Shown here: one piece after another, positions 45,396 to 54,228 of the stretch
How positions within the stretch are numbered: position 1 is the first letter of the stretch
How the letters are laid out: each line of letters starts with the position of its first letter
Translations under genes and position numbers: made by a program
Assembly (NCBI GenBank): GCA_017309115.1
Contig: JAFLEF010000001.1
Span: forward strand, 62,001-126,000
From: Verrucomicrobiota bacterium
GTDB lineage: Bacteria; Verrucomicrobiota; Verrucomicrobiia; Limisphaerales; UBA9464
Length of the DNA stretch: 64,000 bases
Direction: 5' to 3'
The notes under the pieces: model-generated
Seen by the model: the letters and a program-made list of their open reading frames with translations, nothing else
Told to the model about the DNA's origin: nothing
Database searches by the model: none

Positions 45396-46391
45396 ATGGC
45401 GCAGTCCGACCTCACACCCCAGACCGATTCCGCCGGCCTCTCCGAGGCCCCGATCTCATGGCATTATCTGGGCAGCCGCCAGGAACTGGCCCGGGGCCCG
45501 CGCCGTCATGATCTTCCGGGGGGCCAGCGTTTCGTCGGCTTCCTGACCGCTTCCGGCCAACCCGTCGTGCTTGCAGCGCGCTGCGTCCACATGGGGGCCG
45601 ATCTGGCCTTGGGCTCCGTGCGCGGCGATCGCCTTGCCTGTCCCCTTCACGGTTGGGAATACGGTGCGGATGGCCGGTGCGGACATATTCCCTGCCTGGC
45701 GGCACCAAAGATCCCGGCTGAGGCGCGACAACCGACCTTTCCGGTGGCGGAATGCGGCGGCCAGATTTTCTTCTTTAACGCGCCCGAGGCTCGATTCCCG
45801 ATGCCGTTCTTTGAGAACGTCACGCCGGAAGACCTCCAACCCGCACGCGCCTTCGACTTGGAGGACAACGTTCCGTGGTATTTCATCGGCGCGAACGGGT
45901 TCGATCTTCAGCACTTCGACAATGCCCATGATCGCGTCCTGATCGGGCAACCCACCGTCGATTCGCCTCATCCGTTTGCCCGCCGAATCACCTTGGACTT
46001 CAAAGTATCGGGCGATTCATGGGCCGACCGGGTGTCACGCCGTGTCGCTGGAGCCAAAGTACAATGGACCGTGACTTCATGGTGCGGCAGCCTGATTTTC
46101 GTCGTGGCGCGATTCCAACGCATCACCAGCTACGGACTGGTAACGGTGCAACCGCTGGAAAACCTGAACTCCCGGGAGCGCGTCATCGTATGGACTCGGC
46201 GAAGTCGCAGCTCGCTGGGCCGGCGCTTCTTTGATCCCGTGAACGCCGCCATCAGGCGCTCGTTCATTCAGAACTTTCTCCGATCCGATCTCGGCCGAAT
46301 GTCGGGAGCGCGGTATGGGCTGGGCCCGGTACTGGAGATCGACAATATTGTTCGGGACTATATGAACTGGTTACGAAAGGTTCACCGCTGA
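45396..46391 (+). CDS. Rieske non-haem iron oxygenase (KshA-like)
   Basis: A 331-residue oxygenase component. The [2Fe-2S] ligands are Cys63-x-His65 (CVHMGADL) and Cys82-x2-His85 (CPLHGWEYG). The mononuclear iron motif is D170-x2-H173-x4-H178 (DLQHFDNAHD). This pairing is typical of terminal oxygenases acting on sterol, aromatic or alkyl substrates. No reductase partner is encoded nearby. First gene of a large cluster that also has desaturase and radical SAM enzymes. Confidence 0.88.
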   Translation: MAQSDLTPQTDSAGLSEAPISWHYLGSRQELARGPRRHDLPGGQRFVGFLTASGQPVVLAARCVHMGADLALGSVRGDRLACPLHGWEYGADGRCGHIPCLAAPKIPAEARQPTFPVAECGGQIFFFNAPEARFPMPFFENVTPEDLQPARAFDLEDNVPWYFIGANGFDLQHFDNAHDRVLIGQPTVDSPHPFARRITLDFKVSGDSWADRVSRRVAGAKVQWTVTSWCGSLIFVVARFQRITSYGLVTVQPLENLNSRERVIVWTRRSRSSLGRRFFDPVNAAIRRSFIQNFLRSDLGRMSGARYGLGPVLEIDNIVRDYMNWLRKVHR

Positions 46392-46408
46392 TTCGTCCCT
46401 GCCCTTCC

Positions 46409-47023
46409 ATGAAGACATTCATCCTCCTGGCTTCCCTATTTCTGGCCTTGATCGCCCGCAGCCAGCCGACTCCCGTCCCCACGAAGTTGGACGCCACGGC
46501 CGCGATCACCGCACTCCGCACCGGATTGGTCGACAGTTTCGTCAAAGGGGACATCGACCGGTTGCTCACCTACCTTGATCCGGAGGTGGTGGTCACCTGG
46601 CAAAACGGCGAGGTCTGCAAGGGTCCAGAAGCCGTCCGCGCCTATCATCAAAAGATGATGACCGGGGAGGGACGTGTGGTGAAGAGCATCACGGCGAATC
46701 CCGAGATCTTGGGCCGCCACGTGGACACGGACTGGGCGGTTTCCTGGGGGAATCTGCACGACGATTTCACGTTGGCGGACGGCAGTCATTTACCGCTCAA
46801 CACCCTGTTCACCGCCACCATCGCGCGAAGGGGCGATCAATGGCTCGTCACCGGATTCCATGCTTCCGTGAACGCCTTCGACAATCCGATTCTCTCCTTA
46901 GCCCTGCGTCAGACCGCCCTTTGGACCGGCTTGGGGGCGGGCCTTGTCGGCCTCGTATTGGGGGTGGTGCTCACCCGCCTCCTGGCCCGCCGACCGGCCT
47001 CCGGGCCCGCGACCGCACCGTGA
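46409..47023 (+). CDS. Exported NTF2/SnoaL-like protein with C-terminal membrane anchor
   Basis: A 204-residue protein: signal peptide (ALIARS-Q), an NTF2-like alpha+beta barrel (about 30-155, with GDIDRLLTYLDPEVVVTW and GFHASVNAFDNPI) and a C-terminal hydrophobic helix (LWTGLGAGLVGLVLGVVLT) with a basic tail. NTF2-like domains serve as small-molecule binding pockets or isomerases. Tail-anchored on the periplasmic side is an unusual design. The gene is 17 bp after the Rieske gene and ends as GTGA into the next one. Confidence 0.75.
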   Translation: MKTFILLASLFLALIARSQPTPVPTKLDATAAITALRTGLVDSFVKGDIDRLLTYLDPEVVVTWQNGEVCKGPEAVRAYHQKMMTGEGRVVKSITANPEILGRHVDTDWAVSWGNLHDDFTLADGSHLPLNTLFTATIARRGDQWLVTGFHASVNAFDNPILSLALRQTALWTGLGAGLVGLVLGVVLTRLLARRPASGPATAP

Positions 47024-48054
47024 CACCGACCGACGGTGGGAGACCTCCCGGGTGGACGGCCGAGGATGAGGCGCTGCTGGGACACGCCCGTTCCCAGTTG
47101 GCACTGACCGTTTCCGCCGGCGATCTGGACGCCATCCGCCTGGGTGCGTTGGCGAAGGATGCCGGCATCGAAGCCGCCACCGCGCTCTGGTATGCGCGCC
47201 TCACCGGCTCTGCGCCGCATGCTGGATTCATGGCGCGTGTCCGCTGCGGGAAGGACAGCATCCGGCAACGACCCGACCTGATCGGCGTCGTGCCGGGCGC
47301 CTTCCATCGGGAACATCGAGACACCGGGGCTGATGGGGCTCGTCCGTTGGCTATTGCCCGCGAACTGGGTATTCCCGCAGAGCTGGTTCCCGTCGCGAGC
47401 TTCGGCCGACTGGAAGAGAACGCCGCCGTCATCGCGGCTTGGCTGAAGTCTCGCGCGCCGCGACAGATCGCCCTCATCAGCCTGAGCAAAGGCGGTGCGG
47501 ACGTGAAGCAGGCGCTCGCCCGACCCGATGCGACCGCGGCCTTCGCTCACGTCACCACTTGGATCAGCTTCAGCGGAGTGGTCCAGGGCACACCGCTGGT
47601 GAAGTGGCTGAAGGATCGGCCCTGGCGTTGGTGGGGGGTGAGTTTGCTCCTGCGCTGGCATGGGCACCGCATGGACGCCTTGCGGGATCTGCGACACGGT
47701 CGGGACACCCCGCTCCACACTTGGCCAGCATTACCTCCGCACCTTCGGATTGTTCACGTCTGCGGTTGTCCACTGCGCCGCCATCTCCGACACCGGTGGG
47801 CGACCCGGGCCTATGAACGCCTCGCGCCACTGGGGCCGAACGATGGCGGCGGCGTCCTGCTGGGGGACCTCTCAGGAGTGCCCGGAATCGTGTGTCCGAT
47901 CTGGGGTGCCGACCACTATCTCGAACCGGCTTGGGATGCGACGTCGCTCTGTTGCAACATCGTCGCCGCGGCTCTGGCCTTGGGCGAACTTCCCCAAGCC
48001 CACCAATCCGCGACGGCACCAACGACCCCACCCGCCAGCAGGTCCACCGCATAA
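47020..48054 (+). CDS. Alpha/beta-hydrolase-like protein
   Basis: A 344-residue protein starting at GTG 47020 overlapping the previous stop (GTGA). IALISLSKGGADVKQAL resembles a nucleophile elbow (small-x-Ser-x-Gly), and a late ICPIWGADHYLEPAW could supply acid and His. A longer frame from 46840 would lie inside the upstream gene. Substrate unknown. Its 3' end overlaps the convergent PAP2 gene by 139 bp. Confidence 0.55.
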   Translation: MTPTDGGRPPGWTAEDEALLGHARSQLALTVSAGDLDAIRLGALAKDAGIEAATALWYARLTGSAPHAGFMARVRCGKDSIRQRPDLIGVVPGAFHREHRDTGADGARPLAIARELGIPAELVPVASFGRLEENAAVIAAWLKSRAPRQIALISLSKGGADVKQALARPDATAAFAHVTTWISFSGVVQGTPLVKWLKDRPWRWWGVSLLLRWHGHRMDALRDLRHGRDTPLHTWPALPPHLRIVHVCGCPLRRHLRHRWATRAYERLAPLGPNDGGGVLLGDLSGVPGIVCPIWGADHYLEPAWDATSLCCNIVAAALALGELPQAHQSATAPTTPPASRSTA

Positions 48055-48590
48055 TGTTGGCGGGTGGCGATCGTCGCATAAAGCACGGCCAGTCCCCACG
48101 CCACGCCGACGCACCGGAGCGGGACGGAAAGCCGGCGACCGAACAGGCGCCATGCGAGTGCACCTTCGAACACCAGAAAACCCGCATGGAGGGATGGGAA
48201 GGCGTTCAAGATCCCATCGTAGCCAACAATCCACGCCATAGCTCCAAACGGGGGCGCGGACAGGATCCGGGGCGAAGCGACGGGAAAAAACAGGAAGATC
48301 AAGAAGCTGATCCCGCTCAACGCCGCGAAGCCCACGCCGAACCGAAGGAGGCCCGACCGGGTCGGGATCAACCAGGCCAACGGACCAACGACGAGGAATT
48401 GTGAAAGATAGATCCAGGCCCATGGCTCAGGTTGGAATGGGATGACCAGATCGGGCCACAAAAGTGGCGGCGTGCGCCGGGGGAACAACGCGATCCGCCC
48501 GAGGACCGAGTAAACGGTCCAGAACCCGAGGTTGAGTAGGATCGTCAACCGGAGCTTGAGCCCCCAATGCGCCTGGAACCGGGACCACAC
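47916..48590 (-). CDS. PAP2-superfamily membrane phosphatase/phosphotransferase
   Basis: A 224-residue integral membrane protein of the PAP2 (inositolphosphotransferase Aur1/Ipt1-like) type. The catalytic motifs NAFPSLHAGF (Ser133-x-His135) and TRQHYAVDLLAGG (Arg177, His179, Asp183) are present. Such enzymes dephosphorylate lipid phosphates or move head groups between lipids. Starts at GTG 48590 right after the desaturase stop at 48592, so it is likely translated by coupling. Confidence 0.85.
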   Translation of the reverse strand: MWSRFQAHWGLKLRLTILLNLGFWTVYSVLGRIALFPRRTPPLLWPDLVIPFQPEPWAWIYLSQFLVVGPLAWLIPTRSGLLRFGVGFAALSGISFLIFLFFPVASPRILSAPPFGAMAWIVGYDGILNAFPSLHAGFLVFEGALAWRLFGRRLSVPLRCVGVAWGLAVLYATIATRQHYAVDLLAGGVVGAVADWWAWGSSPKARAAATMLQQSDVASQAGSR

Positions 48591-48591
48591 G

Positions 48592-49521
48592 TCAGGGGAT
48601 AAGGTGCCCGGAATGCGGGTTGCGGACCCGGTTGGGGGCCGGACGCGGGCCCCGCCACATCTTGAGGTACGCCAATGGCAGAAATCCCGGACGCGCCCCT
48701 GATTCCGGCTCCGTGTGCGGCAAATGAATCCACGGGACCGAGGGATGTTGATGGTGCGTCAGATGCCAGTTGTGATTGAGCCAGAGGCGGTCGAGTGGAC
48801 CCCAGATCCAGAGGTTGCGCGCCCCGCGGGTCACATGCCGCTCGGTGCCGTAGTGATGGACATACTGCATGGCCGACCACATGAAACCGAAGCCGGCATA
48901 CATCACGAGGTAATGGCCCACCGGGATCCGCAGGCCCCACACCAACCCGACGTGCAGGGCGATGGCCGCCGCACATTCGAGACGGATTACCCGGCGATAA
49001 CTCGGGTTGAGCGATTCCATGAACGCCTTCGAAGCCTGATCCACCTCCCAATAGCGTTTGTCATCCCGAAACGGCATCATCAGAAACACCACGTTCGCCA
49101 GCACCACCACCACCCAATAAAACCCGGTCAGGATCCCGTACCACACCAGGAACCGCCACACCTTGTGATCCCCTTCGAAATAGAAATCAAACGCCTCGTC
49201 GTCGGAACGATTTCGCAGGTGATGACCGAGATGTCCCTGCCGGATCAGGTGGAAGGGCGCGGGGAAAAACAGCGCCAGAAAACTGCCAGTCAGGTCGTTC
49301 CATCGACGGTTCTCGAACAGCATGGCGTGCTCGGCCTCATGGATGGTGGCATAGACTGAATTCATCAGGATGCCGAACCCCAACGCCAGCGCCGCCAATC
49401 CCCAACCCGATTCGACCCGCGACACCGCCCACAGGCACATCGCAATCGCGGCCAACTGGCCGCACACGATGGCTAGGTTCAGCTGGCCGGGAATCGGAGC
49501 ACTCGCGGGGTGGGAAGGCAT
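48592..49521 (-). CDS. Membrane fatty-acid desaturase/hydroxylase-type di-iron enzyme
   Basis: A 309-residue membrane enzyme with three histidine boxes: HEAEH (61-65), HLGHH (97-101) and, near residue 260, HNWHLTHHQHP. These ligate the di-iron centre of desaturases, hydroxylases and ketolases. Start at 49521, 46 bp from the divergent radical SAM gene. With PAP2 it forms a two-gene unit suggesting lipid modification. Confidence 0.88.
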   Translation of the reverse strand: MPSHPASAPIPGQLNLAIVCGQLAAIAMCLWAVSRVESGWGLAALALGFGILMNSVYATIHEAEHAMLFENRRWNDLTGSFLALFFPAPFHLIRQGHLGHHLRNRSDDEAFDFYFEGDHKVWRFLVWYGILTGFYWVVVVLANVVFLMMPFRDDKRYWEVDQASKAFMESLNPSYRRVIRLECAAAIALHVGLVWGLRIPVGHYLVMYAGFGFMWSAMQYVHHYGTERHVTRGARNLWIWGPLDRLWLNHNWHLTHHQHPSVPWIHLPHTEPESGARPGFLPLAYLKMWRGPRPAPNRVRNPHSGHLIP

Positions 49522-49566
49522 CTTGGCACCTGAAATTGACGACCCGGATTTGACGGGTTCACGAGG

Positions 49567-51051
49567 ATGTTGACACGGATTTTCTTGTGCGTCGGATCCG
49601 AGCGGCAAGTATCGGCTCCAGTGCCCGTCGCCCCGTCCAGATTCTCGTCGTCGCAACGTCTGCGCGTGGCTCTGATTTCCCCCAAGGGCCCGCTCTATCG
49701 TCACCGGGGTGGCATCTGGAAGAAGTCGCTGCGCTATCAACCGCTGACCCTCACCACCCTCGCCGCGCTGATCCCGCCGGAACTGCCGGTCGACGTGCAC
49801 TTGATCGATGAAGGCATCGCCGATGTGCCGGACGATCTCGACGCCGACCTTATCGGGCTGACCGTGATCACCGGCACCGCCCGTCGGGCCTACGAACTGG
49901 CGGACCGATTCCGACTCCGGGGCCGCACCGTCGTGCTGGGCGGGCCGCACGTCACGCTCCTTCCCGAAGATGCGCAACCGCACGCCGATGCCATCGTGGT
50001 CGGATATGCCGAGGACACGTGGCCGGAACTCCTGCGCGATTTCGCCGTCGGCGCGCTCCGACCGCGCTACGACCAAGCTCCCGGACTGGAGATCGGCGGT
50101 CGCCCTTTCCCGAGGCGTGATCTCCTGCCCAGTCGACACTATCTCACCAGCAATGTCTTCGAGGCCACGCGCGGTTGTGTGCACGCCTGTGATTTCTGTG
50201 TCGTCCCGACTGCGTGGGGACGAACGCCCTTCCAAAAGCCCGTCGGCGAAGTCATCGCGGACATCCGCCAGCACGGCGCGCGCAAACTCATCTTCATCGA
50301 CCTGAATCTGGTCGCCCACCGCGGTTACGCGCTCGAACTGTTCACCGCGCTGATCCCCCTGCGACTGCAATGGTACGGGCTGGCGACGGTGCTGCTGGCC
50401 GAGGATGCGGAGTTGCTCGACCTTTGCGGCCGCAGCGGCTGTCGCGGATTGCTGATGGGGTTGGAATCGATCTCGCCCTCCAACCTTCGGGAGAGCCACA
50501 AGGGTTTCAACCGCCCCGAGAACTACCGGCGCGTCGTCGAGCAGCTCCATGCCCACAGGATCGCCTTGCAGGGCTGCTTTGTCTTCGGGCTCGACGGGGA
50601 CCGGCCCGACGTCTTTCTGAAGACCGCCGAGTTTGCCGTCGCGGCGGGCATTGACCTGCCGCGGTTCGCCGTGGTGACGCCCTTCCCCAACACCCCGCTG
50701 TATCTCCGCCTGGAGGCCGAGGGCCGGATCCTCACCCGGGACTGGGAATTGTACGACGCCCAGCATGTCGTGTTTCAGCCGGCGCAAATGTCGGTTCAGG
50801 AACTTCAGCAGGGGGTGGAAGCCGCGTGGAAACACGCCTACAGCCTGCGCTCGATCGCTCGCCGCATCCGACATTCGCCCGCGCCTTGGCCGGTAAAACT
50901 CGGCACCAACCTGGGCTACCGCTTCTACGCGCACCACTTGAACCGCTTTTATAACTGCGACTGGATCATCGGCCGCGCGCCCTCCCGGCCCGCTGCGAAT
51001 CCGGCCCCCAACCCGCCGGCCCCGGCACCGAGCCTGGCTTCCCTGGAATGA
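49567..51051 (+). CDS. Cobalamin-binding radical SAM protein 1
   Basis: A 494-residue class B type radical SAM protein. The N-terminal Rossmann-like B12-binding domain covers about 34-165 (RVALISPKGPLYRHRGGIWK, GTARRAYELADRFRLRGRTV, VVLGGPHVTLLP), and CxxxCxxC is Cys204-Cys208-Cys211 (GCVHACDFC). Resembles HpnP/BchE-type methylases or oxidases. It lies 45 bp from the divergent desaturase and overlaps the next gene (ATGA). The reaction is unknown. Confidence 0.9.
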   Translation: MLTRIFLCVGSERQVSAPVPVAPSRFSSSQRLRVALISPKGPLYRHRGGIWKKSLRYQPLTLTTLAALIPPELPVDVHLIDEGIADVPDDLDADLIGLTVITGTARRAYELADRFRLRGRTVVLGGPHVTLLPEDAQPHADAIVVGYAEDTWPELLRDFAVGALRPRYDQAPGLEIGGRPFPRRDLLPSRHYLTSNVFEATRGCVHACDFCVVPTAWGRTPFQKPVGEVIADIRQHGARKLIFIDLNLVAHRGYALELFTALIPLRLQWYGLATVLLAEDAELLDLCGRSGCRGLLMGLESISPSNLRESHKGFNRPENYRRVVEQLHAHRIALQGCFVFGLDGDRPDVFLKTAEFAVAAGIDLPRFAVVTPFPNTPLYLRLEAEGRILTRDWELYDAQHVVFQPAQMSVQELQQGVEAAWKHAYSLRSIARRIRHSPAPWPVKLGTNLGYRFYAHHLNRFYNCDWIIGRAPSRPAANPAPNPPAPAPSLASLE

Positions 51052-52406
51052 GGGTCACCCTCATCCACCCGTGCATCGGCCGCCGGCGCCATGACCGCGG
51101 CTATATCCGCACTTGGCAGATGGAACCACTGCCCGCCGCCACCCTCGCCGGGCTTACTCCGCGTGAGGTCGAACTCCGCTTTCACGATGATCGGATGGAG
51201 GAGATCCCGTTCAACGAACCGACCGATCTCGTCGCCCTGAGCGTCGAGACCTATACCGCCCGACGCGCCTATCAGATCGCCACCGAATACCGGCGACGCG
51301 GGATCCCCGTCGTCATAGGCGGCTTTCACGCCGCCCTCTGTCCGGACGAAGTTGCCCGCCATGCCGAGGCGGTCGTAATTGGCGAAGCGGAGGTGCTCTG
51401 GCCCCGGGTGCTCGACGACGCCCGCCACGGTCGGATGGAAAAATTCTACCGGCAGACGGGACGCCCGTCGCTCGTAGGACTCAAGCCGGACCGCTCGATC
51501 TTCCGAGGGAAGCGTTACCTGCCCGTCGGGTTGGTCGAAGCCGGTCGTGGCTGTCATTTCAAGTGTGACTTCTGCGCGGTGCAGACGGTTTTCGCCTCGA
51601 CCCAGACGCGCCGGCCCACCGACGCCATCCTCGCCGAGTTGGTCGCGCTCAAGGGAGAGAAGAAACTGTTCTTCTTCGTCGACGACAACATCACGTCGAA
51701 CCTCGCCCAGGCGAAGGAGTTCTTCCGTGCGCTCATCCCGTTGGGGATCCGCTGGGTCAGCCAGTCGAGCATTAACGCCGCGCACGATGACGAATTCCTC
51801 GACCTGCTGGTGCGCAGCGGCTGCCAGGGGGTGTTGATCGGGTTTGAGAGCCTGAATGCCGACAACCTTCGGGCCATGGGGAAATCCTTCAACATGATGC
51901 ACGGCGGATTCGAACGCGCCCTCGCCAATCTCCGGCGACACCGGATCCGGGTGTATGGCACGTTCATTTTCGGCTACGACGGCGACACGCCCGAAAGCTT
52001 CGCTCCGACCATCGCCTTCGCCCGGGAACACGCGCTGTATATCGCGGCGTTCAATCATCTGACTCCCTTTCCCGGCACGCCCCTCTATCAGCGACTCGCC
52101 GCCGAGGGCCGCCTGCTTTATGAATCGTGGTGGCTCGACGAGCGGTACAGTTACAATCGGATTCCGTTCCAGCCGCGCGGCATGGACCCGGGGACGCTTC
52201 AACGCGGTTGTCTCGCTGCCCGCCGGGAATTCTATTCATGGCCGAGCATCCTGCAGCGGGGCTTCGACCCCGTGAATCGCAGCAACGCCTTCATGTGGCG
52301 GAATTTTTATCTCATCAACGGAATGCACCGCAGCGACGTCAGCCAGCGCGATCATTATCCGTTGGGCGACGAGGCCTGGCAGGGGCCCCTCCTGCCAGCC
52401 CCATGA
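51048..52406 (+). CDS. Cobalamin-binding radical SAM protein 2
   Basis: A 452-residue relative of the previous protein: B12-binding-like N-terminus (VIGGFHAALCPDEVARHAEA) and CxxxCxxC at Cys169-Cys173-Cys176 (GCHFKCDFC). The C-terminal third (TPFPGTPLYQRLAAEGRLL) aligns with TPFPNTPLYLRLEAEGRIL of the first, so the two arose by duplication. ATGA overlaps at both ends make it part of one translational chain. Confidence 0.9.
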   Translation: MRVTLIHPCIGRRRHDRGYIRTWQMEPLPAATLAGLTPREVELRFHDDRMEEIPFNEPTDLVALSVETYTARRAYQIATEYRRRGIPVVIGGFHAALCPDEVARHAEAVVIGEAEVLWPRVLDDARHGRMEKFYRQTGRPSLVGLKPDRSIFRGKRYLPVGLVEAGRGCHFKCDFCAVQTVFASTQTRRPTDAILAELVALKGEKKLFFFVDDNITSNLAQAKEFFRALIPLGIRWVSQSSINAAHDDEFLDLLVRSGCQGVLIGFESLNADNLRAMGKSFNMMHGGFERALANLRRHRIRVYGTFIFGYDGDTPESFAPTIAFAREHALYIAAFNHLTPFPGTPLYQRLAAEGRLLYESWWLDERYSYNRIPFQPRGMDPGTLQRGCLAARREFYSWPSILQRGFDPVNRSNAFMWRNFYLINGMHRSDVSQRDHYPLGDEAWQGPLLPAP

Positions 52407-53503
52407 CCGCGAGCGCCCACTTCCGACTGGCCACGCCCGACGACGACGACGCGATCCGTCGCCTCTTGCGCGACAATCCGATGCCGGGTGCCGTCACGCT
52501 TTCGTTCGAACGCGAGCCCGACTATTTCCGGAGCGCCGGACTCGCCGGCGCCGACGACCAGACGATTCTGGCCTTCGCCGACCAGCGTCTGGTGTGCGTC
52601 GGCCGTTGCACCGTGCGCCCCGGTTGGATCAATGGGGCGATCCGCCGCCTCGGTTACCTCGGGGAATTGCGTCTGGACGCCACCGCCCACGGAAGATTTC
52701 ACGTGGTGCGGGGCGGCTATCAGTTCTTCCGGGAGCTTCACCGGGCCAATCCGGCCGACTTCTATTTCACCAGCATCGCCACCGACAACGACCGGGCCCG
52801 ACGCCTGCTCGAACGCGGCGTGCGCGGCCTGCCGCGCTACGACCCTCTGGGCGGTCTGATGTCCCTGCTTGTGCCGGTTCCCCAGAATCCCCAACCGCCC
52901 GCCGTCCCTCTGGAGACCGCCCACAACGGGGACCTGGAAGAACTCGCGGCGTTGCTCAACCAATCGGCCCAGCGCCATCAACTCGCCACCGCCTGGACCG
53001 CCCACCAACTCGCCAGCCTCGGCCAGCACGGCCTACCGCCCGAACGGTTTCGACTGCTGCGCCGCCATGGCCGGATCGTCGCGTGCGCGGCGCTGTGGGA
53101 TCAACGCGGGTTCCGGCAGATTCGGGTGCGCGGCTATTCCGGGCTGCTGGGTTGGGCCCGACCGGCCTGGAACCTGGCCGCGCGTCTGTTCGGAACCCCC
53201 CGATTGCCCGCGCCGAAGAGCGTCTTGGCGAACGCCTTCGTTTCACCGCTAGCGTCCGCCGAGGCCGACGAATCCCTCGTGCCCGACCTGGTGGCGGGTC
53301 TGTTCCCGGAGGCCGTCGAACAGGGTCTTGAGTTCCTCACACTCGGCTTGGGCGAAGGGGATCCGCAGATCGCCGCCCTGCGCCGCCGGTTTCCTTGCCG
53401 CACGTATATGAGTCGGATCTACCGGGTCTCTTGGGACGAGGACCCGGACCCGATTGGCGCGCTCGACGGCCGGCTGTTCCGGCCCGACATCTCCTTGCTA
53501 TGA
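52403..53503 (+). CDS. GNAT-fold acyltransferase-like protein 1
   Basis: A 366-residue protein starting at ATG 52403 overlapping the stop of the radical SAM gene. The first 150 residues look like a GNAT N-acetyltransferase fold (FRLATPDDDDAIRRLLRDN, RRLGYLGELRLD, FYFTSIATDNDRARRLLERG). The rest may be a second, degenerate GNAT domain. It could acylate an amine or carry out a peptidyl-like transfer. Substrate unknown. Confidence 0.65.
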   Translation: MTASAHFRLATPDDDDAIRRLLRDNPMPGAVTLSFEREPDYFRSAGLAGADDQTILAFADQRLVCVGRCTVRPGWINGAIRRLGYLGELRLDATAHGRFHVVRGGYQFFRELHRANPADFYFTSIATDNDRARRLLERGVRGLPRYDPLGGLMSLLVPVPQNPQPPAVPLETAHNGDLEELAALLNQSAQRHQLATAWTAHQLASLGQHGLPPERFRLLRRHGRIVACAALWDQRGFRQIRVRGYSGLLGWARPAWNLAARLFGTPRLPAPKSVLANAFVSPLASAEADESLVPDLVAGLFPEAVEQGLEFLTLGLGEGDPQIAALRRRFPCRTYMSRIYRVSWDEDPDPIGALDGRLFRPDISLL

Positions 53504-54228
53504 GCGATACCTCAAGCCGAGAGATCTCCGGGCTGGTGCCGCGCGCCGCGCTGAGTGTCGGGCAGCGGGACGAAATGTTCGCACTGCTCGATCGGCATTT
53601 CAGCGGGGTTACTCGGGCGCAGTTCGCAGACGATCTCGCCGCGAAGAACTGGGTGATCGAACTCCGCCGCGCCGGGCGTCTCATGGGTTTTTCCACGCTC
53701 CTCGCGACCACCTCGGTCTTCGAAGGCCGATCGATCACGGCCTTATACTCGGGCGACACCATCGTCTCGCCCGAGGCTTGGAACAGCCCGGCGTTGTTCC
53801 GGGCGTGGATCGCCGGAGTGAAGCGCATCCGCTCAACCCTGCCCGCTCAACCCTGCCATTGGCTGCTGTTGACGTCGGGCTTCCGGACCTACCGGCTGCT
53901 CCCGTTGTTTTGGCGGGAGTTCACCCCGCGCTTCGACACGCGTCCTTCGCCCATCCAGCAACGGTTGCTGGTACATCTCGCGAACGAGCACTATGGAGCT
54001 CGTTTCGAGGCCGCTGCGGGGCTCGTCCGTTTTCCCCATCCCCAGCGTCTCCGCGCCCCTCTCGCCACCGTTCCAACCGGTCGCATCCGCGATCCCCACA
54101 TCGCCCACTTCCTCCACCTCAATCCCGGTCACGCCGAAGGGGACGAACTAGTGTGCCTGACGGAGATCGACGACGCCAACCTCACCGCCGCAGGTCGCCG
54201 CATGGCGGGTGTGCCGAGCCCGGAATGA
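53500..54228 (+). CDS. GNAT-like protein 2, unknown function
   Basis: A 242-residue protein starting at ATG 53500 (ATGA overlap). Contains a predicted beta-alpha fold similar to acyltransferases (ISGLVPRAALSVGQRDEMFA, NWVIELRRAGRLMGFSTLLA, HWLLLTSGFRTYRLL). No catalytic motif is recognised. Placed between GNAT-like protein 1 and the GH3 gene in the same chain, which implies a shared pathway. Confidence 0.5.
   Translation: MSDTSSREISGLVPRAALSVGQRDEMFALLDRHFSGVTRAQFADDLAAKNWVIELRRAGRLMGFSTLLATTSVFEGRSITALYSGDTIVSPEAWNSPALFRAWIAGVKRIRSTLPAQPCHWLLLTSGFRTYRLLPLFWREFTPRFDTRPSPIQQRLLVHLANEHYGARFEAAAGLVRFPHPQRLRAPLATVPTGRIRDPHIAHFLHLNPGHAEGDELVCLTEIDDANLTAAGRRMAGVPSPE

Noticed and set aside
46840-47019. 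Extended N-terminus for the hydrolase
   Set aside because: It lies inside the NTF2-like gene; the GTGA overlap at 47020 gives a normal coupled start.
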